From Saccoglossus kowalevskii (taxonomy: Eukaryota > Hemichordata > Enteropneusta > Harrimaniidae): a stretch of 50,772 bases of DNA. The first letter of the stretch is position 1. Each line of letters starts with the position of its first letter. Under the pieces are notes generated by a model, which did no database searches, was not told the DNA's origin, and worked only from the letters and a program-made list of their open reading frames with translations. A program made the translations under genes and the position numbers. Shown piece by piece: positions 11,731 to 22,700 of this stretch. The DNA is taken from positions 105,543 to 156,314 of the forward strand of contig NW_003132853.1 of the NCBI RefSeq assembly GCF_000003605.2, read 5' to 3'.

Positions 11731-12217
11731 CAAACAAGCGTCTACCCATGAGCCTTTGCGTTTTTAGCGTGTGTTGTTATCGTCGCTTGGGACTCAATTC
11801 TCGCGCGTGCGCTCTAAGCCCGGTAACTTGTGAATAGAAGGTGTGGTACGTTCGTGAAAAAGTAGTTTCAGTCACTTCCACGGCACTCTGACATTTTTAT
11901 CTAGCGAGTGGTCATAACATTTGAGTATTTCTCAATTCATTTCAACAAATTTTATATATATATTGAGTGATTCACACTGCTGGAACATGGTTACTAAAAA
12001 AAACTATCCCTGACTGAAAATAGCATTTACTGAGTGTAATTCGCAGTTTTTCAGCAAACAGTGTATGTATTGTGTCGAGTAATGTGAAACTTGTTATAAT
12101 AGATAAAATATTGCATACTTCAAATATAAGTGTTGTTATTTTTGTGGGATAGTGGGTGTGAGTGATGTATGGCAGATGTGATTGTCATGGTGGATGTCTG
12201 TTCGATGTGATAAAATA
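11731..12217. other. Intergenic DNA, nothing recognised
   Basis: AT-rich sequence between the 59-bp array and the palindrome. No gene, repeat or clear regulatory motif seen. Confidence 0.5.
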
Positions 12218-12392
12218 AATAACACATGGTCATTCGGGCAATATCACGATTTGTTGTCTGCCCTCGGGCCGTTGGTCGTAACCATATTATTGATGATGCA
12301 TTCGGCTCTGGCATGATCAATATTATAGTCATGACCACTGTTCCTTGGGCAGGCAACAAATCGTGATATTGCCCTCACAAACATGTGTTATT
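12218..12392. mobile_element. 175-bp foldback (palindromic) element
   Basis: The left arm starts AATAACACATG and the right arm ends CATGTGTTATT. The inner arms pair through GGGCAATATCACGATTTGTT (from 12237) against its complement ending near 12374, then through TGATSATGC around a ~9-base loop centred on ~12305. Mismatches are few, so the whole stretch could form one long hairpin. This is typical of a foldback or palindromic MITE. It directly abuts the E-box minisatellite. No protein is encoded. Confidence 0.8.
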
Positions 12393-13901
12393 ATGTGGCC
12401 ACGTGAATAGGGGGGAAATGGCAGAAGCAGGCGGTTATGTCAGGTGTCGGCCACGTGAATAGAGGAAATGGCAGAAGCAGGCGGTTATGTCAGGTGTTGG
12501 TCACGTGATTAGGGGAAATGGCAGAAGCAGGCAGTTATGTCAGGTGATGGTCACGTGTAAAGAGAAAATGGCAGAAGCAGGTGGTTATGTCAGGTGTTGG
12601 TCACGTGAATAGATAGAGGAAATGGCAGAAGCAGGCGGTTATGTCAGGTGTTGGTCACGTGTATAGAGGAAATGGCAGAAGCAGGCGGTTACGTCAGGTG
12701 TCAGTCACGTGTATAGGGGAAATGGCAGAAGCAGGCGGTTATGTCAGGTGTTGGTCACGTGAATAGGGGAAATAGCAGAAGCAGGCGGTTATGTCAGGTG
12801 TTGGCCACGTGAATAGAGGAAATGGCAGAAGCAGGCGGTTGTGTCAGGTGTTGGTCACGTGAATAGATAGAGGAAATGGCAGAAGCAGGCGGTTATGTCA
12901 GGTGTCAGTCACGTGTATAGAGGAAATGGCAGAAGCAGGCGGTTATGTCAGGTGTTGGTCACGTGAATAGAGGAAATGGCAGAATCAGGCGGTTATGTCA
13001 GGTGTTGGTCACGTGAATAGATAGAGAAAATGGCAGAAGCAGGCAGTTATGTCAGGTGTTGGTCACGTGTATAGAGGAAATGGCAGAAGCAGGCGGTTAT
13101 GTCAGGTGTTGGTCACGTGAATAGGGGAAATGGTAGAAGCAGGCAGTTATGTCAGGTGTTGGTCACGTGTATAGAGGAAATGGCAGAAGCAGGCGGTTAT
13201 GTCAGGTGTCAGTCACGTGTATAGAGGAAATTGCAGAAGCAGGCAGTTATGTCAGGTGTTGGTCACGTGTATAGAGAAAATGGCAGAAGCAGGCGGTTAT
13301 GTCAGGTGTCGGTCACGTGTATAGAGGAAATGGCAGAAGTAGGCGGTTATGTCAGGTGTTGGTCACGTGTATAGAGAAAATGTCACAAGTAGGCGGTTAT
13401 GTCATGTGTTGGTCACGTGTATAGAGGAAATGGCAGAAGCAGGCGGTTATGTCAGATGTTGGCCACGTGAATAAAGGGAATGGCAGAAGCAGGCGGTTAT
13501 GTCAGGTGTCCGTCACGTGAATAGGGGAAATAGCAGAAGCAGGCGGTTATGTCAGGTGTTGGCCACGTGAATAGAGGAAATGGCAGAAGCAGGCGGTTAT
13601 GTCAGGTGTCGGTGACGTGTATAGAGGAAATGGCAGAAGCAGGCGGTTATGTCAGGTGTCGGTCACGTGAATAGGGGAAATGGCAGAAGCAGGCGGTCAT
13701 GTCAGGTGTCAGTCACGTGTATAGAGGAAATGGCAGAAGCAGGCGATTATGTCATGTGTCGGTCACGTGAATAGGGGAAATGACAGGCGTCTTCTTTATA
13801 TGTCGGTCACGTGGACGTTAACATCGCAGCAACAAACGGTGCCGGTTACGTGGGCGGAAAAACTGCAGTAGCCAACGTCTTTGTCGGGTGTCGGTCACGT
13901 G
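12393..13901. repeat. E-box minisatellite: ~50-bp unit, about 28 units plus a decayed right edge
   Basis: The unit is CACGTG, then RWATAGRGGAAATGGCAGAA, then GCAGGCGGTTATGTCAGGTG, then a 4-base spacer (TYRG) plus T or C leading to the next CACGTG. CACGTG starts at 12400, 12452, 12502, 12552, 12602, 12656, 12706 and so on to 13764, in steps of 50, with three 54-base units caused by an ATAG duplication. I count 29 exact CACGTG; one unit has GACGTG (13614) and one decayed unit TACGTG (13847). Most units also carry CAGGTG about 10 bases before the next CACGTG. Beyond ~13780 the unit is barely recognisable but GTCGGTCACGTG persists at 13808 and 13896. No long coding frame runs through it. Confidence 0.95.
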
Positions 13902-14612
13902 ATTTGGTCGATAAAACAACCACACCAATATGTATTATCACAATGTATAGACGGGCAAAATCAGAGTTTGTTTTCGTTTATCTAAAACCCTAATTAAGAA
14001 ATCAATAGATCATTAATCGATCACAATTAGCCAACTAGCCACTCAATTTCACTGTACTTTGAACAAAATTATTGCCTCTTGTACTGACTTTCCCAATTGC
14101 CCGAAAGACATCGTGCATTTACTGCCTATATTAATACTACGCAGCTTGAAAATATACCAATGTGTGTGTAAGTTATACAAATAAGAGTTGTTTTCTGGCT
14201 GCTGGCTTGGAGGGCACTGAAAGAAAAGTAAACAATGATTACAATGTTTTCCAGTGTGCTCATCTTTACTATGTAGCTACGACGTTTTACTAAAGAACAC
14301 AATGCTTGTGCATATACAAGAAACATTCGAATTTCAAAATTATCATTTTTTTTTAAATTAGTAAAAATGTATTAGTAAGTTGTAGCGTCTGTCTTTCTTG
14401 TTATTTCTTGTTAAACCGCATTGTCCCGATATGTGCGGAAAATAGTTATGTAACACACAATCGAACGGATATTATACAATTGATCGCGGTTACAAAGCGA
14501 TTCTCAAAAAATGAAATGGAAAATGCACCATCACTTTTTTTTTTCTGAATTACGAATACTATATTTCCACCCAATTGTAACACATTTTCAAATTTTGATT
14601 AATAAAGCAATA
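13902..14612. other. Intergenic DNA, nothing recognised
   Basis: AT-rich sequence between the minisatellite and MITE copy C. A 60-codon frame at 13811-13993 starts inside the decayed array edge and is not thought to be coding. Confidence 0.5.
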
Positions 14613-14725
14613 TAGTTGTCGTGCTACGCCGTTTGCGTTCGAATTTCATGTAAACAGGTTGGTATGTTACAAGCGTTTATACGTCGCATGAATCCACATC
14701 GAACAGGACCGAAACATCTGAGTGA
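14613..14725. mobile_element. MITE-like element, copy C
   Basis: Shares GTCGTGCTACGC, GCGTTCGAATTTCATGTAAA, GTTTATACGTCGC and CCACATCGAACAG with copies A, B and D. It is the most diverged copy and its ends are not sharp. Confidence 0.55.
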
Positions 14726-14770
14726 ACGCATCGAGACGATTCACACGGGAGTTTAATCACCGATGCGGAC

Positions 14771-14826
14771 TGATCCAATATAACTGATCACAGTCCCTCT
14801 ATCACTGGTCTGGAAACGCCTATTGT
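14771..14826 (-). repeat. Inverted copy of the AGAGGGACTGTGA dispersed repeat
   Basis: The reverse complement matches 8455-8500 over about 36 bases. A third core, TTAGAGGGACTGTGA followed by ACTGATC, is at ~15616-15638. Together with the flanking MITEs this suggests a composite or nested element. Confidence 0.5.
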
Positions 14827-14829
14827 TTT

Positions 14830-17800
14830 ACGTGTGAATCGGCGGGATGAGTGGGCTAACGCTTGAAACGGCTTCCCGCGAAGCGCGGTACTATACTGTT
14901 GATAGCTTCGAGATACATCGCGTTCAGTGCTGTGATCTATTTTTTAACGTTTCCAGAACATATTCGATACCGTATACAAAATTTTTTTACCATAGTTGAT
15001 TCGTAACGTCTTTATTTTTAAGGAGAGTATGTTTCGTTGTATACAATATGTTGATGCTCGACGTTTTCTTGTGTGAAATTATGTCTTTTTCACCTTTTGT
15101 AAACTGTGCCATGACTTGTAAACTGACTCGTTTTTCTGTTCCTCTCATTAACGGTACATTCTTGACAACATGACAACATTTGTGTTTTTGTTAGATTTGA
15201 AATACGTTTAGCACAATGGTCATGTTGAATATACGATTTTGATGATTGTTCGTTCAAAAATGACACTTATTTTTAAGAAGTAAACGGCGTAGTTAAAAAC
15301 AAAATGGCCGGTCCCAGTTACGATGTTGTACACATTTTACTTCGGTAATTTTTTTTCTGCTTATTTTGTTTTTCAGGCATATTAATTGCAACAACTATGT
15401 ATATCGGCAACACAATCAATTGAAATACTGTTTAATGTCACAAGATGTATGATTTTTGGGTCTTGGTTTTGCACGTCATTGTATTCACGACGGCGCCATT
15501 TTGGATCACATCATTCTCTCAGTCGTATACTAGTAACGCTAATTTCTGTTCCGACTACAAGGGAATGGGGTGATTCTCCAAATCCATTTTTATTTGGTGG
15601 TTAAAGAAACTACTTTAGAGGGACTGTGAACTGATCTATAATCCAATTTGAAGCTTAACCAAAGTAATGACTCTTTCTCATGACCGTGTTAGTCCAGATT
15701 GCACATACTTTTGTTTTCTGCAAAACAAGTGTTCTCAGCGACAACTGTTTAAAAGCAACGCGGTATTATATTTAATTGTATGTGTGTTTTAAAAATGATG
15801 CTTGGAGGGCTTCGTGTCAAGGTCATGGCCATTGTAAGGTTTCTGTGAACGGCCGTTTCACTTGATCCCCACGTTCACAGTCGTGGGATCTATTTGATCC
15901 CTGTGGGGTGAGACAGCTGTACGTCATTGGCATATACCATTACGATATTAGGGGCGAATGGCTTATCGTCAGGATACTTGCGTGTAAATATTTAAAGTCG
16001 GTAGTAATAAATTATTGTAATGATTTGGATCCCAATTTCAGTTTTTAAATTTTGTAATCAGTACTTTTTAGGAACAAGTATGGAGTGTGGGTGGAGAGAA
16101 TGCTTTGTTATGTCATTGAAAGGAGCACACTAATGGGACGAGACTAGATTTGTTTAGGGTTATAACGTAATTACATGTGAACAATTTACAAAGGTAGAAC
16201 GTAGTCACCGTGAAAAATGATTCTGATTGATATTACGCCTACAATAGTAATATAACAATAGTTACGGAAATGATTTCCGCGAAAGCATTGGGAGTCAAAT
16301 TAGAATGTTATCAACCATATTTATATAAAAAAAGTTTGAAAAATAAAAATTGCTTATTAAATTTATAAATCACAATGGTATGTTAAAACAGTGGTTATTG
16401 GCATTAGGAAGGCACGTTTGTTGAATTTCTACGGATTGCAGACAGCCAGAAACGTGTTATAATTGCTTGAATCGGCGTTTACAATGCAATGAAAAGGGTT
16501 TGTGTGTGCCAATCACGATACAGTAACATATGTCAGCAAATCAAATGCGAAATAAAATAGCTAATTAATTCAGAATTGTAAATCCCAAGCACATGACTTT
16601 GGTAGTGAGTGCGCCCCCAACATTGGTGTTTTTTTTTCTTCTCTAAAATAGAAAATGCAAGTAACGCCACTAACTTTTGTTGAAAGACACATGTTTGTGT
16701 GGTTACATGTTCAAATGACGATTTACTATCAGGAGATTTTTACTCAACGATAACAACATACAGATACATTTTAGAAAGCCAAAATTATAATTGTTTCACA
16801 ACTTCTAGAGCGCTCTTTCGCTATAGATCAGTTGTTTTTCTTTCAGTGCCAGAAAAAAAAAACACCGTGTTATATTTTCATTCAGGCTAGCCTGTGGTCA
16901 TTCTTGATGAGATACCGTGGCGGGCGCGGGTCGACGTCCCTTTGCGATCCCGCCAAGCGATGACGAAGATCGGAGCCCGTGTGTGTTGATTGATTGGCAT
17001 TCAAGTTGCAAGCGAATGCTGGATAACACAAGAATAACCAATACTTCGAGACTGATGAAAATGTTAAGTATTGAATCGACGAGTGGTAAACAACGACCTT
17101 CGCCAAAAAATAAAACAACACGGAAGCGAAACAAAAATTACAATGTCGGTATCCGTTGCAGACGCCTCTGTGGGATGATGCATTCAACGAGCCGCACGGG
17201 GCGCTGAGTTGTCGGATCCATGCATTAACGCGGAAATCAGTCGACAACTGACATTCCGTCATCTAGTAATAGCTATTAGTGATCTGACTGACTACCATAT
17301 CACGTGATCACAGATACTCGTTCAAGTTCATAATATAATGTTATTAAAAATAGAATAAAATTATAGAAACTGTGTGAGCCGTTTCCGAATACAATTTTCT
17401 GTTATAGCACTCTAGAAATTCAAGGTCATCATCGTAAATTTACTCCGCCAAGTTCGTGATGAAAACTTGTGAGAAAATAACTATTTACTAATTCAGAAAT
17501 CAAATATCTACAATCTGTCAGCGACTAGGAACCCAATCATTAATGGGACACAGTCAGATGGTTTATTATAAACCTTTTAAATTAAACATTAGCTGATATT
17601 TTTTGTCATATGCGTGTTCATTTCCAGATTTAGTGCGGCGGCGGATTTATTAGCGGCATATGGCAAGGCTGGGGTTGTGCGCCCTGCTGGTCTGACGGAT
17701 TGTAATGTACGACGTTGATAGGGATTCAGTCTATCTAGTTGGAGGAGATATTAACGAGCAGCCCCGTCCATTAATAGTAACATTGTGGTCACTGAATTAT

Positions 17801-18957
17801 TAAAAGGCTTTATCGGATGTGACTATTGTTTGTACCTATAGACGAGATCTGTGCCTTTAACGCATTGCAATTAGCAGTAGGGTTGTGCCTGATCTACGAC
17901 ACGTGCACGCGACGTGTTTCCCTGCCCCGGCTTTCAAGTTACAGCGCGATGACAGATCAGCGTGCGATACTAAAAACCGTTTATAGGCGACCGGGAAGTA
18001 ATTGGCGATGTGTGGCCTTTTGTGTGTAGTTCCCGACTCCTGCTGGAAATCACGATACGTTGTTGATCGTTCAATCCCTATCGAAATAGGAGATCTCTTA
18101 TGCTCCCCTCCCCTCAGGAATGATAAGCAGTGACTTCATTCCACTCCTAGTGTCGGTAGTAAGTTAAAAGTTTATTGAAAAACAAGAGTTCAATTCTTTT
18201 CCGTAATCAGTTTCGATGTTTTCTTATTATTTAACTACTAACATAATGAACAAAATTATAAACTATAAATGAGTGTCGATATATGTGTGTAATTCTTTAT
18301 GCCAAATTATTTTATAATTTTGGTGGATAACAGTCTTTTCTGAAATATATATTTTAAATTCTATAAGAAAATATTATTGTGCCGTACAGTTTCAGTTTCA
18401 AACTAAGTTAAGTTAGTTAGAATATCACTCAAAGTTGCAGTCCCATTTTGTATCATATGCAGTCCCCCTCCCCAGCACCTCCAATTGACTTTTCTAATCA
18501 CTATGAAAAATGATTATAATATCAGTTGGCATGGCAACAAATCCTGAAATATTGGAAAGTTAAAGCTAGCCTACACCGAAGGTCATGTGTAATCGCCAAA
18601 TGAAACATACTTTTCATAATTGCAATTATTCGAGGCCACTCTATACATTTTAGGACGGTTTTATTGGATATAATTTTTCCTGAGCTGTACTGTACAAAAT
18701 CCAATGCTCTCGCTCCCCGATTCTAGCAGGGAAATAAGGAGTACAACTTTGAAAAACAATCTTTGAAGACGGATGTTTTGTGGTTTATGTTAAACACAAT
18801 ATCGCGTGTAAATTACGGTATAGTCACGTGGTGAGATACGTACACAGGAAACAAAGAAATAAACTAATGAACGGTATGGTATTTATTCTACACGACGTGT
18901 AAAGCATGGTTGCATTCCCGTGGTTTACATCCAATATTACTCTGATTATTTCCACAA
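14830..18957. other. Intergenic DNA, no gene accepted
   Basis: Open frames overlap on both strands at 16882-17262, but the + frame opens with GTG and neither shows family features. A CpG-richer patch lies at ~17630-18010 with ATTAATAG, GAATTATTAAAAGG and ACTATTGTTTG (homeodomain and SOX-like words), possibly an enhancer. The palindrome ATCACGTGAT is at 17299-17308, a TGTGAGAA at 17468-17475 and an isolated GACACGTGCACG at ~17899. Confidence 0.45.
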
Positions 18958-18988
18958 GTCCGCTGTCATCAAAGATGACGGAGCGGAC
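18958..18988. repeat. Short hairpin (inverted repeat)
   Basis: GTCCGC-T-GTCATC, then AAA, then GATGAC-GGA-GCGGAC. The two 6-bp stems flank a small asymmetric bulge. Function unknown; too short for a typical microRNA precursor. Confidence 0.6.
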
Positions 18989-19372
18989 CTATTCATATAG
19001 GTGATTGTCCGTCGCCAACAATAGAAAATATATTTTCGACTTCTTCTCGAAAACTACCAGCTGATTGCTTTGATATGTAATTACATTGGAGAAACTCCAT
19101 CACATTTGGTCATTTCGTGATGATGTCATTAATCCTTTATTTTTAGCAATTTTGGGGTAATCTTTAGTGAAAATGCAATTTTGCCTTTTGAAAACCGCTA
19201 CCTCAATTGATTTGATACTTTGATACCCTGTTGATTAGTTCTTTTTTGAAATATGTCCTTTTGTGACATAAAGGGTACACTCTTTCCTTCAACATACTAG
19301 TATCCAACAAAGCCAAGGTCACGTGTTTCCCTACTATAATGATGTATATATAGCTACGCATGCCTTTATTAT

Positions 19373-19437
19373 TGCTCTGCTCTGCTCCTCTGCTCTGCTC
19401 TGCTCTGCCCTGCTCTGCTCTGCTCTGCTCTGCTCTG
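19373..19437. repeat. (CTCTG)n pentanucleotide microsatellite
   Basis: About 13 copies of CTCTG/GCTCT with two imperfections near 19387 and 19409. It gives an artificial Glu-Gln-Ser-Arg-Ala repeat in a 152-codon antisense frame that is not a gene. Confidence 0.92.
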
Positions 19438-19565
19438 ATAACATTAAAGCTATTCACAGCACTCAAAAACGAGACATTAAGGCCAAGAACATCGCTGAAT
19501 AAAGAATGAAAAACTACGGTAACAATAATGAAATAGTATGATAAGTTTACGCATTTCGAGTGCTG

Positions 19566-19700
19566 TTTAAAGCGCAGTGGTCGTCGCGCAGCGTGTGTTC
19601 GAATTTCAGGTAAATAAACAATGTATTTTACACGCGTTGTATACGTTTCTATGAGTCCCATATCGAACAGAACGCGGCACGACGATCACCGCCCTTTAAA
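19566..19700. mobile_element. MITE-like element, copy D (best-preserved ends)
   Basis: The left end TTTAAAGCGCAGTGGTCGTC pairs imperfectly with the right end GACGATCACCGCCCTTTAAA, giving ~20-bp terminal inverted repeats. The interior shares TTCGAATTTCAGGTAAATAA, TTTTACACGCGTTGTATACG and GAGTCCCATATCGAACAG with copy A. It defines the family as a ~135-bp non-autonomous TIR element. Confidence 0.75.
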
Positions 19701-22700
19701 TACGGCTATTACGCATGATTATTTGCAAGGGGCTTATAAGAATCATGCGAAATACATTGTTGTTGAATAAAAAAAAATGTTAAAATAACTTGAAACCAGG
19801 AGATACCTATAACTAAATTAACTCTACAACAGTTACGTATATCTCAAAGAATGTGGTAGAGTTGTGTGGACATTTAAAATGTCTAGTCATCTGGATAGCA
19901 AACTGACAATTTGTTTTCTTTTATAATTCCCAATAACTAGTGCTGATTTTCTCCCTTTAACTAAAGGCTTCATAAAGCAGATGGACACACACCATTCGGC
20001 ACAATTAATAGTATAATAAAATTATATTCCCTTATAAAATCCAATCAACTTTTCTATTTTGTTGTTGTTGTGTTGTTGTGTAAACAAATTCACACATAAT
20101 TTCTAATATATTGTTGTAAGATGTCAGAGTTTAGAATTTGTCATTCAATAAGTCATTTTAATAACTCGAATTTGAAATAAAAACTTTGACTAAAGATGAG
20201 GATTTATGTAATGTTCATGTATGTTTAATTTGGCGAGGTTGCTGTCCTATATTTATAAACATTCGAATTGACTTCCTAAAGAGTATGACTTGATGGTAAA
20301 ATCATCATTGTCGCTTTCTGTTGCCATAGAATAGCGTCCCACCCCACTTATCAGTGTCGACCAGCCTCACACTGTTGCCTATGCTTGAGCTTTGTAAATA
20401 AAACGAAATCCATTAAAGAAGAAAAGTGTGATACTAGTACTTCTGTGACCCGCATATGGAAACAGTTTCTTTCCCGATGGCGCACGCGGATAAACGCGCG
20501 GCCGTCAATTTGAGAGTTGTGGCGGAAACGAGAAGCAAAAGATGTAAAAGATTACATCATGTTTTCCCGTTGCTTGGACACCGTCTCCCGGTGGCACTTA
20601 ACTGATCTACATAACAGTACGGTGTTTCCATTCATCCTTACTCCAAATTGCTTCTAGAAAAGCCCGGGGCCAGTAAAGCTGATCAGACCATTATCTACAT
20701 CTCGGACTCCTGCAACTATGCTTCAGTATAAGATGACTGTTGTTAATGATACCACGAAGAGACGCGCTTGATTCAACAAACTCATCGGGAGACCTCTGTT
20801 TCCAAGGGACACTGGTTGAACCGTACTGGAATGTCGAGCGACAGATGCGACGCCTTGTGACGGGTCGGTGGGTGGACCTGTTGCCGAGCAGGCTGCTGCA
20901 ACGACGGCAAAAGGCGGTAACTCAGGTGGGGGTAATACTCCTGAATAGTGTTTTATCTCATTCTTCAAAAAAAATTCCACACAATGTTATTACCAATAAT
21001 AATGATAACTGATGATATAGATGAAAAATACGTACGCAGTGCAGTGAATGTGAGGCCTAATTGTTGTTTTGCCTCACAGTGACAGCTAACATTTTAGCTA
21101 TTCCATAATTTCAAGATATAATATATTCTCACAATGAGATAGATCGTGCTATACCTAAATTAACGTTTTGTTAATTCATTCATAGAGCGAAATACAAAAT
21201 GGCGTGTAACTATTTCAATGTGTGTTTTCAGTGTAAATAAGGCGCCAGTTACAGACTTGCTTAAGAAACAGACGCAACGCCACCAAGTTTGCAAGCGGTG
21301 TGGAATCAGATAACATCTCAAAAAATAATGCAAAAAATAAATCATGTTTATATTTACATAAAATCCTGACGACTTCAAATAATTGTACATGATTGGCGTG
21401 CGTGTGAGTGTGCGTGGAGCCTCTAGTATATTTTGCCGCGAGTTGTTTCACTATTCAAAACGTTTATTTCGTCACATACTTCTATGGCGAAGATTCATCT
21501 TGAAATACGATACCCAAGAACATTTTTAGAAAAGACGTATCATTGCGGAAGTATTTCAAATTTGGGAACTGGGGGAGGGCTTTCGAGCCGGACACGGATG
21601 AGGGGGTGTATTTCATAACGACGACGGCGGACATTTCCGGTTATTGGACAGATTATTTTAACGTCAAGGTAAACCTATATAATGATGTGAATGGATTGAT
21701 GAAGCACTCTGAAGGCCAAACTGTTTCATGCTTCTTATATTAAATAATTAACATTAAGACGTCATTTTCATAGTAACAGTTACGGTTATAAGTCATCAAC
21801 GCCGCAAACGTGTTCGTATTTAGTCGTATTATAATGGATATATAGTGGGAATGCAATAATTTCAGATAACAAGTTCTTGATGTATAATCCAACAGCTCCG
21901 CTCCACATTTCAATTAAAGAACCGAAAATATCATTAGAAAATGAACAAATCTGAAAAAGGTCTACCTGAGGTACCTAAATGTATAACATCAAAGCAATCA
22001 GATTTGCGATTTTAACAAGAAGTTTAAAAAATCACCATTTACTAAAAATTACAAAAATATTCATCAACATTAGAGAATTGGGGATATCATCACGAAATGA
22101 ACAAATCTGAGATTGTGCAATGTTTTGCACATATTTAGGTATTTTTCTATAATTTCTTTGTTAACTTTGGACCAGATAAACCCATTTTTTTGTTGCCATA
22201 TAGTCTTGATTAAAATGTTGAAACACTCTTTAGTCTTGCATTGATTACTATTTTAATTAGCAGATGACGTAGCAGAATGAGATAGTGTATTGTTATTGAA
22301 TTCTAATTAATGTGTCCCCAGCGAGACTAGATCGAGTGTGCACTCGATTTCTGTATTTTACACATATGCGTTTACGGAATTTATTGCATACACGAGGACA
22401 AAATTCCGCGAAAGTCACTGAAAACTGCTGTTGAGACCAAATTGTATTATGATTTATCATAAAACAAAAATATTGACTCTGCAACACACAATAGTATTAG
22501 TTTGACCTCATTACCTTTGACCCCATTCCCCCACGTGCAGTTCATTCAACTTTTATTTTACGTACCACAGCAGCGCGCATGCGTATTAGAGAATTTAAGG
22601 ATGAGCGCGACTAAACGGTAAGGAGTATGGAAACTTTGAAAGCAATGCAAAATCTTTTTCTGTGAGATATTTTTCTAGCATCGAGTAATGACAAAGAGAA

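Noticed and set aside
12393..13901. CRISPR-like array (regular repeats)
   Set aside because: The units are directly tandem with no unique spacers, in a eukaryotic setting; it is a minisatellite.
16882..17262. Overlapping frames on both strands (96-126 codons)
   Set aside because: The + frame begins with GTG rather than ATG, the minus frames lack domains, and no splice or promoter signals support a gene.
19203..19661. 152-codon antisense frame with an Arg-Ala-Glu-Gln-Ser repeat
   Set aside because: The repeat is the (CTCTG)n microsatellite and the rest overlaps MITE copy D.
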